A stretch of 64,000 nt of DNA, taken from assembly GCF_017305915.1 (NCBI RefSeq), contig NZ_JAFKJN010000008.1, forward strand, positions 1-64,000, in the 5' to 3' direction. Each line of letters starts with the position of its first letter. The stretch's first letter is position 1. This document shows, piece after piece, positions 34,619-44,769 of the stretch. This DNA is from Reyranella sp. GTDB lineage: Bacteria; Pseudomonadota; Alphaproteobacteria; Reyranellales; Reyranellaceae. Made by a program: the position numbers and the translations under genes. The notes under the pieces are model-generated. The model was not told the origin of the DNA. It saw only the letters and a program-made list of their open reading frames with translations, and did no database searches.

Positions 34619-35308
34619 CTAAGCCGGATCGAGTCCCTTGTCGCGGAAGATCGCGGCGGCGGCCGGCGTGCGCAGGAAGTCGAGGAAGACCTTCGCTTCC
34701 TTCGCCTTCGCGCTCGCCTTCTCGATGCCGGCAACGAACACCGTCACCAGGTCGTACGGCGCGGGCAGGGGGCCGACGATCGAGAGGCCGGCGACCTGCT
34801 TCAGCTCGGGAATCTGCTGGACCGCGATCTCGACCTCGCCGGTCGGCAGGAACGTGCCGCTGAGGCCGCCGGCCGGCGGGAACTTGTTCTTGGCGTTGAT
34901 TTCGGCGGCGATGCCCATCCGCTCGATCACCCTGGCGAAGTGGATGCCGCTCGCGCCGCCCGCTGCCGGATCGGTGTAGGAGATCGACCGCGCCGCCAGC
35001 AGCGCGCGCTTCAGCGCCTCGCCGGTCGAGATGTCGGGATGCGGCGCGCCCGCCTTGACCGCGAGCGCGGCGGGCGAGGAGGCGAGCGTCACTTCCGAGC
35101 CCGTGAGGATGCGGCCGTCGCGCTGCATGATGTCCATGCCGGCGCGGTTCAGGATCAGGAGGTCGGCCGTCTCGCCGCCCTGCAGGCGCTTCACGAAGGC
35201 CGGCGCGGTGTTCCATTCGATGACGGGCCGGATGCCGGTGTCCTCGATGAAGCCCGGCAACAGCACCTCGACCGCGGGCTGCACGGCAATCGAACTCAAC
35301 ACTTTCAT
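34619..35308 (-). CDS. ModA-like substrate-binding domain protein without signal peptide
   Basis: 229 residues: MKVLSSIAVQPAVEVLLPGF, then DLLILNRAGMDIM, SYTDPAAGGASGIHFARVIE and a C-terminal AKVFLDFLRTPAAAAIFRDK. This is the bilobal fold of molybdate-type binding proteins, but no N-terminal export signal is present, so it may stay in the cytoplasm. The ATG follows the stop of the HpaB-like gene with no gap, implying co-translation. Its ligand is unknown; it may bind a small molecule linked to the monooxygenase. Confidence 0.75.
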   Translation of the reverse strand: MKVLSSIAVQPAVEVLLPGFIEDTGIRPVIEWNTAPAFVKRLQGGETADLLILNRAGMDIMQRDGRILTGSEVTLASSPAALAVKAGAPHPDISTGEALKRALLAARSISYTDPAAGGASGIHFARVIERMGIAAEINAKNKFPPAGGLSGTFLPTGEVEIAVQQIPELKQVAGLSIVGPLPAPYDLVTVFVAGIEKASAKAKEAKVFLDFLRTPAAAAIFRDKGLDPA

Positions 35309-36778
35309 TCAACGCTCTCCGGGCCGCGGCGGGGTGACGGGGCGCCGCGCGGCCAGCGGCGCTTCACGAAGGGCATCGAGGCTCACCGCCGGCATCGGCT
35401 CGGCGATGTGCTTCAGCACGGCATTGGCGAGCTCGTTGTAGCGGTCGAAGCTGCGGCGCAGGCGGCCGCGCCAGGCGAACTCGCCGCCGTTGGCATGCAG
35501 CTCGAACACGTGCTCGCGATGATCGAGCGTCGAGCCGACATGGTCCCAGGCGAGCTGCAGCAGCGCCGCGCGTTGGCGCGCGCTGTAGCCGGCCCCGACG
35601 AACGACTCCTCGAGGCCCGCGGCGAGGGCCGGATCGGCGAGGTCCTTGTCGCTCGGCGCCACCACCAGCGAGGAGCCCGGCAGGATGCGCAGGATCTCGG
35701 CCATCCGCCGCCGCGCCTTCAGCATGGCGATGCTGCCCACGGCGAGATGGCTGTGGTTGGGCGAGCAGTAGCCGTCGGCGGTCGTCTCCGGATCGCGCTC
35801 GGCGGCGATCTGGCAGGCGCGCACGGTCTGCACGTCGGTGATCAGGTCGAGCAGGTAGTCGATGGTGAGCTCGTGGTTGGCGAGCCCCATCGCCTGCGCG
35901 CAGGCCAGCGCCAGGCCCAGGGTGAACTCCGCCTTCGACAGCCAGCAATAGAGCTGGTGCCAGAACAGCCAGCGCGCCACCGGCTCGGGCGATGGGTCGG
36001 TGAGGAAGACGCGGTTCCACGGCACGACCACGTCGTCGAGCCACATCTGGCCGTCGAGCTCGTCGAAGCGATGGCTGAGCGGCGCGGTGAAGGGGTTGGG
36101 ATCGCCCGCCGCGCTCTTGCGGCAGATCACCGTGACGCCCTTGCCGTTCACCGGCACGACGAAGGTGGCGCGATGGCCGTCGATGTCGGCGCCGTTGACC
36201 GCGCCGATATAGACGTCCTCGGCGAAGGCGGGGCTGGTGTGCATGCCGATCTTGCCGCGCAGGGTCACGCCCGCGTCGGAGCGGCCGACGACCTTGATCG
36301 CCACCCGGTCGGCAGGATCGGCGCGCAGCCGATGGCCGATCGGCGCGGCGCCGGCGGCGAAGGTCAGGAAGCGGCCGGTGCGCGCGATCTCGGCGCGATA
36401 GGCCTCGGCATTGGCGACCTGCTCGGGCGCGGCCTGGCGCAGGCCGACCGCGTGCAGCACACCGAGGGCGATCATGTGGCCGTAGGCCGGCGTGTGGGTG
36501 ATGTTGCCGGCGCTCAGGAACGTGGTGGCCGAGAAGCACCGGCCCATCCGCACCAGGTCGTCCGAGGTGCGCGGCACGCGGTAGTCGATGGGCCCTTGCG
36601 CATCGAACAGCGTGTCCTTCCACGCCGGATCGGCGTGGCGGTCGTACCAGGCGGCATATTCCCCGACCATCGCCGCGGTCGCCGGATGGGTCGTCACGTC
36701 CTCGACCTGGCCGCCGCCCAGGATGAATACCCGCCGCCCGTCCCTCAGGCTGTTCCGATAGTCAGCACCTGTCCGCAT
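35309..36778 (-). CDS. HpaB-family flavin-dependent monooxygenase/acyl-CoA dehydrogenase-fold protein
   Basis: 489 residues from the ATG at 36778: MRTGADYRNSLRDGRRVFIL, DVTTHPATAAMVGEYAAWYD, GRFLTFAAGAAPI and DDVVVPWNRVFL. These are standard for 4-hydroxyphenylacetate 3-hydroxylase (HpaB) and pyoverdine/vinylacetyl-CoA relatives. In these enzymes reduced FAD supplied by a separate reductase hydroxylates a phenol. No HpaC-type reductase is beside it. The substrate is not determinable from sequence. It leads a two-gene unit with the ModA-like protein. Confidence 0.87.
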   Translation of the reverse strand: MRTGADYRNSLRDGRRVFILGGGQVEDVTTHPATAAMVGEYAAWYDRHADPAWKDTLFDAQGPIDYRVPRTSDDLVRMGRCFSATTFLSAGNITHTPAYGHMIALGVLHAVGLRQAAPEQVANAEAYRAEIARTGRFLTFAAGAAPIGHRLRADPADRVAIKVVGRSDAGVTLRGKIGMHTSPAFAEDVYIGAVNGADIDGHRATFVVPVNGKGVTVICRKSAAGDPNPFTAPLSHRFDELDGQMWLDDVVVPWNRVFLTDPSPEPVARWLFWHQLYCWLSKAEFTLGLALACAQAMGLANHELTIDYLLDLITDVQTVRACQIAAERDPETTADGYCSPNHSHLAVGSIAMLKARRRMAEILRILPGSSLVVAPSDKDLADPALAAGLEESFVGAGYSARQRAALLQLAWDHVGSTLDHREHVFELHANGGEFAWRGRLRRSFDRYNELANAVLKHIAEPMPAVSLDALREAPLAARRPVTPPRPGER

Positions 36779-36953
36779 GGTTTCCGTCCCTGTTGCCGGC
36801 AGTCTAGCCCAGCCGCGAGTCGGAATGTTCAGTTGCAGATGCAGAACATGTTCGCGCCAGGTTTGCACTCGCGCTGGTAATCAACAGGCTTCGACGTTAC
36901 ACTGCAGTTAACAAAGGGAGATGCGCACACCGCGCATATTTGGGGGGAAGTCT

Positions 36954-37718
36954 ATGAAATCGGCTGTCGAGAACCGCGCGGCATCGCGCGGCGAGGTGCT
37001 GCGTCGTGTGCTCGGCGTCGGCGTGGCGGTGTCCTATCTGGCGGGATGTGCGAAGGGGCCCGACTCCATCGATGCCAGGTATGTCAGCCCGAACACCTAT
37101 CAGAACTGGTCTTGCGAGCAGCTCGTCGACGAGAAGATGCGGCTGACGCGTGAGGTCGACCGGGTCGCCGGCCTGCAACGCGAGAATGCCAATGCCGACG
37201 CCGCCCTGATGGGCGTCGGCCTGATCATCTTCTGGCCGGCGCTGATCGGCCTCGCCGCCACCAAGGACCGCAAGGACGAGCTCGGCCGCCTCAAGGGCGA
37301 GTTCGAGGCGGTCGACAACAACGTCAAGTCCAAGCAGTGCAGCGCGCCGGCGCCGGGTCGGCCGAGCGTTGCGGTCCCGGCCACGCCCGAGACGGCGGCT
37401 GCGGTCGCGGCCGCCGGGGGCACCTACAAGGGCAAGGGCAAGACGGATTCGTGGTGCCAGACGCCGACGCTCGACCTGGTGCTGAAGGGCAACGAGCTCG
37501 AGGGAACTTTCTCGGAGCTTGCGACCGGCACGCCGACCAGCAACGTCAAGGGCACGCTGTTGAACAGCGGCATCGTCGAGCTCGAGTTCAAGGGCCGCAA
37601 CGACAACTACTTCAGCGGCAAGGTCGAGGGTCAACTCAAGGCCGACAAGCTGATCGTGAACTTCCGGATCAAGGCTGCGACGGCCTGCACCTATCAGTTT
37701 GAGCTGCCGCGCACCTGA
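36954..37718 (+). CDS. Putative lipoprotein
   Basis: 254 residues from the ATG at 36954. An N-terminal signal with lipobox (VAVSYLAGC) is followed by a Cys-containing segment ([20 protein letters not shown]), a hydrophobic stretch ([18 protein letters not shown]) and a C-terminal beta-rich domain with two Cys. The middle part resembles small glycine-zipper/lipoproteins in which a membrane-inserting helix follows a short coil. Function unknown. It is monocistronic between divergent HpaB and downstream htpG. Confidence 0.7.
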   Translation: MKSAVENRAASRGEVLRRVLGVGVAVSYLAGCAKGPDSIDARYVSPNTYQNWSCEQLVDEKMRLTREVDRVAGLQRENANADAALMGVGLIIFWPALIGLAATKDRKDELGRLKGEFEAVDNNVKSKQCSAPAPGRPSVAVPATPETAAAVAAAGGTYKGKGKTDSWCQTPTLDLVLKGNELEGTFSELATGTPTSNVKGTLLNSGIVELEFKGRNDNYFSGKVEGQLKADKLIVNFRIKAATACTYQFELPRT

Positions 37719-37821
37719 CGGAGCGAGGCCGCCCGGCAGCTTCTGGCTGTCGGGCGGCCTGACGGTGGACGCGCGACAAAGCTTGATGCGGCGGACAAGA
37801 ACCCTCAAATTCCCGCGCGCC

Positions 37822-39720
<1,899 letters not shown>

Positions 39721-39726
39721 GGTTCT

Positions 39727-39783
39727 TATACGTTTTTCGCAAACAACGTATAACTCGGCATTATCTGCGGAAAACGTATAACT
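39727..39783. repeat. Three TATACGTT half-sites behind htpG
   Basis: TATACGTTTTTCGC (39727-39740) and GCGGAAAACGTATA (39767-39780) form a 13-of-14 inverted repeat. A further AACGTATAACT (39745-39755) is repeated exactly at 39773-39783. The half-sites sit 6 nt after the htpG stop at the left edge of the orphan module. They could be an operator or a recombination site. Nothing equivalent was seen at the right edge. Confidence 0.6.
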
Positions 39784-39836
39784 AGACTAGGTCATCGGCA
39801 GGATGTCCGTGGGGCGTCGCTGTCGCGGCTGAGAGA

Positions 39837-39947
39837 TATCCACGATCTGTGGATAAGATGTCGCCGCGTTGAGCCTTTGTGGGCAATGGAACCCCCTTTC
39901 GGGGTGCGTTCGCCTAAGGAATAGCGCGGGCCATTGCCCATAATAGG
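39837..39947 (+). promoter_or_regulatory. Composite inverted-repeat element, copy 4 (orphan toxin module)
   Basis: TATCCAC (39837-39843) facing TGTGGATAA (39848-39856), 24 nt, GGGCAATGG (39881-39889), exactly 41 nt, CCATTGCCC (39931-39939) and ATAATAGG. The ATG of the orphan toxin gene is 41 nt beyond the second arm. The spacer contains CCTAAGGAATAGC, shared with copy 5 but not with the prophage copies. Confidence 0.75.
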
Positions 39948-39980
39948 TGGCCACACGCAGTACGCGTAAGACTGGCACGC

Positions 39981-40439
39981 ATGAGTACCGCGTTCCAGTT
40001 GCCCGAGTGGTTCCCAGTTGCCGAGCCACCGCCTTCACCACCCGTCGATGACCATCGCATCGAAGCGCTGGTCAACCGCTTCATCGCCGGCAAGCAAGAG
40101 GCGCTCTTCACGGCGCCCGATGCCTTCTATCGCCTGTCCGGCGGCGATGCCGTAGATGGGGCGCCCACAACTGTCCAGCGTCTAAACGACTTCAAGTCGG
40201 CAATCCTCGAGCAGGCGCGCGACGACAGCGAGCGCGCCGCTCTCGGCCCGCGCCTCGACCTCCATATCGATGATGCGAACAACGGCATCGACCGTCACGT
40301 CGCCGAACAGCGGCGCGTACATCAGCGACAGGGTCCTCTCGGAGCGCCAGGCGCTGATCCTGCGTGCTGCCGAGCTCGAGCACGACAACGACGACAAGAT
40401 CGCCGGCCTCGCCGAAGCCAACGCGAGCGCCGCAAGTGA
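39981..40439 (+). pseudogene. Orphan virion-like toxin protein, N-terminal frame before a frameshift
   Basis: The frame starts at the ATG at 39981 (MSTAFQLPEWFPVAEPPPSP) and carries the conserved HRIEALVNRFIAGKQEALFT and LDLHIDDANNGIDRH blocks of the ejection-protein paralogues. After RRVHQRQ it loses similarity, because the run GGG at 40331-40333 has one base too many. With GG the sequence would read on as VLSERQALILRAAELE in the downstream frame, exactly matching the prophage copy. Residues after about 117 in this frame are therefore spurious. Confidence 0.7.
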
Positions 40440-42714
40440 GCTCGCGCGAATCGACGGTCAACCGGAGACTCCGTCCATCGATGGAGCGCGCTCGGCGGTC
40501 TGGCGTACCGCTATCGATCAACGCATCGCCGGCGGCAAGGGTCCTCAGGCGATCGTCCTGTTCGATCGGGTGAAGGATCGGCTGGTGCCGGCGGACCGCC
40601 TGTCGCTCGACACTCCGGTGCAGGCCGCTCGATACGAACACGCAGCCGACCAGTGGATCGCCGGCCAGGCCGGGACAGACGGACCGCCTCTGCAGCGGCG
40701 CGTCGACTCGGATGCCAACCTGCCGTCGGAAGCCAAGGCAATCGTCCGCGCCAAGGTCGATGCTCAGGAGTCCGCGAGCGAGAGCACGCGTGCCGCCCGT
40801 GTGCAGGCGCTGGACGACGAAGCCCGCGCTGCCATGTACGACCAAGCGGTCAATCCTCGAGCTTACAAGCCAGGCACGTTCGCCAGGCTGGCCGATGCCT
40901 ATGACGCAGCCGGCGCGTCCGAATCGGCTGCGTTCGCGCGGCGTTTGGCAACGTACGACGCATTCATTGCGTCGTTCGCGCAGGCCAGCGCCGAAAAACA
41001 GCAGCGGATGATCGATGAGCTGCCGGAAGAGTGGCGTCATATCGCCGCCATCATCCAGGACCGCCAAGCCGCAGTCTTTGCACAGGATGCCTTCGCCGCC
41101 GGCACCGCCATCTACAAGGAAGTCGGTTCGCCGGTCCCGATCGACGACATCCAGGGCCGCATCCGCCAAGCCCGTCAGATCGCGCAGCTGCGCGGCGGCA
41201 ATCCGGTCTTGCCGTTCACGGTCCGCGAGATCCGCCAGATGCAGCGCGTGCTGGGGAGTGGATCAGACCAGGACAAGGAAGCCGTCCGGACGCGCCTCGC
41301 AGCGGTACCCGTCGATATGCGACCGCCGATCGAGCCCGGGAACGGCGCCGCATCGACCGACCAGGAAGCCGCGTCGTCGGGGGGATCGGCGCAAGCGTTC
41401 AGCGTCCAGGCCGCCTCAGGGATCGATGCGAATGAGACAGCGGAAGCGGCGAACACTGACGCCACACCTTCGGCCGGCGGCTACGCAGGCGCGCCGACGA
41501 TCGGACCCATCCCAGGAAGCCCGGAATACCAGGCAGCCGAAGCGCAGGCTCGTGAGCTCGAAAAGCCTTCTTACGACGACCTCAGCGGGTGGGAGCGATT
41601 CAAGGTCGCGACCAAACGGTTCTTCCTGGAGGGCGATAGCCGAGGTGCCACGTACAGGGCCGATTCCGCCGCGCAGCGATGGCAGCGAGTGCAGGAGTTG
41701 CTCAATGAGGGAGACAACATCGGCGTTGTCGGCAAGCGCTTTCTTATTGAGAACCGAAATGTCGCCGCAGAATTTGCCGCTGCCGCAGGGCAACTGGCCG
41801 ACGCGCAACGCAAGCTGAACGAGCTGCCGAGCAGCGATGCCCTTCGGCAGCTGTTCGAAGTGGGATCCGTCGCGGAATTCGCAAAGCTGCTGGACGAGAA
41901 GGGCGGCAAGATCGCCAGCGCCGCGGCGATCGGAAGCGTGCCCGACCTGACCACGGGCATCGTCGCGACGGCCGTCCTGGGTGGGGTCGGCGGCGGAATT
42001 GTGCTCACCGGCTCGGCCGGACTGGAAGGCTACGGCAGAGGCCTTGTCGGTGCCCTCGCCCAGCGCGGGATCGACGTCACCAATCCCAACGCGGTTGCGG
42101 CTGCCCTTCAGCACAAAGAGCTGATGGATGACGTCCGCAAGGACGCGAGGACCGACGGCGCTATCGAGGCCGGCGCCGCCGCCTTGGCCGCGTTTGCCGG
42201 CGGCATCGGGCGAGGTGGCAAGCCGACAAAGGAGTTGACCGATGCCGAACTGAGAGGAGGAGGAGCCGCCAGCGTGCGCAAAGGCATGGCATGGGAAAGG
42301 GAACTTGCCGCTCGTCTCGTGAAACAGAGTTCGAAATACGACTTCGCCCAACAGGTGATGATCAAGGCGCCCAATGGGCCTGTCGTTCGGATAGACTTCA
42401 TCGTGAGAAACAAGGAAACGAAAGAAATCTTCCTAATAGATGGGAAGGACATGCAAAGGTTGAGACTGAAGGAGCCGAACCAAAGAATAGCTTATCCCGA
42501 GATCGAGAGGATGGGTGCTGTCATCACTAAGGAGGGCTGGCCTAGACTGGCGAGCGAGGGAAATTTCCACGAAGGAATGAAGATTCCACCCACGCGAATC
42601 CAAATTCAAACGCCGAACGGGCCCTACCACGTCCATCCAGAAGCCGTCGGTAACCGAATTCCTTTGGTCAGATGGACAGAGCCAGCGGGTCGTCTCGATG
42701 ATATCTCCGGTTAA
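40334..42714 (+). CDS. Orphan virion-like toxin protein, main part with nuclease-like tip
   Basis: The downstream frame (open from 40270) holds most of a protein that would be about 910 residues without the frameshift at 40331-40333. The helical body matches the prophage toxin protein (FAQASAEKQQRMIDELPE, DAFAAGTAIYKEVGSPVPID). A hydrophobic pre-toxin region follows (TTGIVATAVLGGVGGGIVLT...GRGLVGALAQRGIDVTNPNA). The tip has RIDF, LIDGK and EPNQ at the positions of MDF, YEGK and TPNQ in the prophage tip, a PD-(D/E)XK-like set with the key Asp codon at 42394. As it stands the gene is interrupted unless the frameshift is a sequencing error or is bypassed. Confidence 0.72.
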
Positions 42715-42820
42715 GGTTGCAACTAGAGGTTGGTACACCTCGATTAGGTATGTCGTATAGCGTACACGTTACAGATTGGCTTTCCGCGACAGTCCAATCT
42801 TATGATCAAGGGGGGCTTTA

Positions 42821-43162
42821 ATGTCAGTCGACCAGCCGGCAGTCATCGACTTTCTGTGGAAAGATCAGAAGAACAATCGGGCCGTCTTGACGATCTCCGA
42901 TCATCTCGATTGGGAGGATGAGGGCGAGCATCTGTTGTTGCTCCAGGACAAGCTCAATCACTACCTCGAATTCATCGAGAGCGGGCAGCTGGCGGAGGCC
43001 AAGCCCGAGTTGCGGGGGCTTCCGGTTCTCATTCACGTGGCGGCTCAGCATCCCTTGAGCGAGCAGGCCGCCAGGTTTTACGACATGGTGAAGGAGCGTG
43101 CCGCCGAAATGGGCTTCTCGCTGATGTTCGACCTGGGTGGGAAGTTGATCGAAGACGCCTAA
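42821..43162 (+). CDS. Immunity-like protein (DUF6572-like) of the orphan module
   Basis: 113 residues: MSVDQPAVIDFLWKDQKNNR, then ISDHLDWEDEGEHLLLLQDK, PELRGLPVLIHVA and a C-terminal VKERAAEMGFSLMFDLGGK. It aligns end to end with the protein at 11137-11481. The gene lies 106 nt after the toxin stop, rather than overlapping it as in the prophage, and has its own purine-rich ribosome binding site. It appears intact, so the host keeps immunity although its own toxin frame is broken. This may protect against related phage. Confidence 0.7.
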   Translation: MSVDQPAVIDFLWKDQKNNRAVLTISDHLDWEDEGEHLLLLQDKLNHYLEFIESGQLAEAKPELRGLPVLIHVAAQHPLSEQAARFYDMVKERAAEMGFSLMFDLGGKLIEDA

Positions 43163-43191
43163 GGAGCTTGAGGCAAAGGGAGGCATTCTTG

Positions 43192-44769
43192 ATGCGCTTG
43201 CTGCTCATCCTCGCCTTGGCGCTTGCGCCGGCACTGGCGCTCGCCCAGGCCGAACCGCGCGGGAAGCCGGCGCTGCAGGTGCGCGGCCAGTACATCGACC
43301 AGCGCATCGCCGAGTTCATGGCGAAGAACGAGGTACCCGGCATGACCATGGCGATCGTGCAGGCACCTTATATACCGCGCTCGGCGGGCTACGGCCGGGC
43401 GAGCCTGGCGCGCGACGAGCTCGCCTCGACCCGCTCCATGTTCGCCATCGGGCCGATGACCCAGGGCTTCACCGCCGTCGCCACCCTGCAGCTGCAGGAG
43501 ATGGGCAAGCTCGAGGTCCGCGACCCGATCGACAAGCACCTTGCCGGCCTGCCGGCGGCGTGGGGCAGGATCACCATCCTCGACCTGCTGCAGCATGCCT
43601 CGGGCATCCCCGACTATCGCACCGCCGGCGCCTTCAAGGAGGGCCAGCATTACCTGCCGGCCGAGCTGCTGGCATTGGTCTCGGGCCTGCCGCTCGAGTT
43701 CCAGCCCGGCACGCAGGTCCGTCAGTCGGCGACCGGCTTCGCGCTGCTCGGCATGATCGTCGAGAAGGCGAGCGGCATGTCGTATCACGACTTCGTCTGG
43801 AGCAAGCAGATTACGCCGCTTGGCCTGCGCGCGACGCAGTTCGTCGCGGACTTCAAGACGTGGGCCTACACCGACCGCTCGGGCGCGCCGGGCAAGAAGC
43901 AGCACACGCGCTTCACGTCCGAGGTGCCGTTCATCAGCCCGATCGAGCCCGCCACCGGCTACAAGGCGGGCGCCTCGGGGCTGGTCGTGGTCGATCCCAT
44001 GGCGACGGCCAACCTGTTCGCCTTCGCGACCCTCTGGTCGTCGGCCGAGGACATCAGCCTGTGGGACGTGGGCCTCGCCGGCGGCATCCTCGTGAAGAAG
44101 CCGGAGAACCGCGCGCTGATCTACAAGCCGACGACGCTCGCCAACGGCACGGTGGTGCCGGCGATGGCGGGCTGGGAGTTCACCATGCATACCGGCTTCA
44201 TGGAGATCAAAGGCTCGGCGCCGGGCTTCACCGCCTATTTGAGCCGCTTCACCGACGCTGCCGACCTGGTGTGCGTGACGCTGCTCGCCAACAAGGAGAA
44301 GGTCGACCTCACCAACCTCGCGCGCGACATCGCCGACTCCTACAAACCTGGCCTCGGTGCCGGCGTGCCGGCGGAGAACATCGTCGAGCAGGAGAGCAAG
44401 TGGAGCCTCGACGAGACCGTGGCCAGGCTGGAGAAGCTCCTGAAGGCCCAGAACGTGCCGATCTTCGCGTCATTCGACCATGACGGCAACGCGAAGAAGG
44501 CTGAGATGTCCCTGCGGCCCACCCGCGTGCTGGTGTTCGGCAACCCCAAGGTCGGCACCAGGCTGATGCAGGCGGGACAGTCGGCCGGCCTCGACCTGCC
44601 GATCCACGTCTCGATCTGGCAGGACGCGCGCAACCGCGTCTGGGTCGGCTATCGCTCCATCGAGTCGATCGCCGCCGAGCACGCGGTCAAGGATCCCGAG
44701 ACCGTGGCCGCGATGTCGAAGGCCCTCGAGTCGCTGATAGCCAAGACGGTCAACGTCTACGATTACTGA
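43192..44769 (+). CDS. Class C beta-lactamase-fold pseudoenzyme fused to DUF302
   Basis: 525 residues with a cleavable signal (LLLILALALAPALALAQAEP). Residues 30-380 follow the serine beta-lactamase/penicillin-binding fold: ARDELASTRSMFAIGPMTQG, LDLLQHASGIPDYR and TQVRQSATGFALLGMIVE. The nucleophile motif S-x-x-K is replaced by P88-M-T-Q91, and the Y-x-N motif by Q178-S-A180, so hydrolysis by the usual mechanism is ruled out. Residues 405-510 form a DUF302 domain (TVARLEKLLKAQNVPIFASF, EMSLRPTRVLVFGNPKVGT, YRSIESIAAEHAV). The protein is exported. A binding or scaffolding role in the periplasm is a guess. Confidence 0.85.
   Translation: MRLLLILALALAPALALAQAEPRGKPALQVRGQYIDQRIAEFMAKNEVPGMTMAIVQAPYIPRSAGYGRASLARDELASTRSMFAIGPMTQGFTAVATLQLQEMGKLEVRDPIDKHLAGLPAAWGRITILDLLQHASGIPDYRTAGAFKEGQHYLPAELLALVSGLPLEFQPGTQVRQSATGFALLGMIVEKASGMSYHDFVWSKQITPLGLRATQFVADFKTWAYTDRSGAPGKKQHTRFTSEVPFISPIEPATGYKAGASGLVVVDPMATANLFAFATLWSSAEDISLWDVGLAGGILVKKPENRALIYKPTTLANGTVVPAMAGWEFTMHTGFMEIKGSAPGFTAYLSRFTDAADLVCVTLLANKEKVDLTNLARDIADSYKPGLGAGVPAENIVEQESKWSLDETVARLEKLLKAQNVPIFASFDHDGNAKKAEMSLRPTRVLVFGNPKVGTRLMQAGQSAGLDLPIHVSIWQDARNRVWVGYRSIESIAAEHAVKDPETVAAMSKALESLIAKTVNVYDY

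Noticed and set aside
43192..44769. Functional class C beta-lactamase/resistance gene
   Set aside because: The catalytic S-x-x-K and Y-x-N motifs are replaced (P-M-T-Q and Q-S-A).
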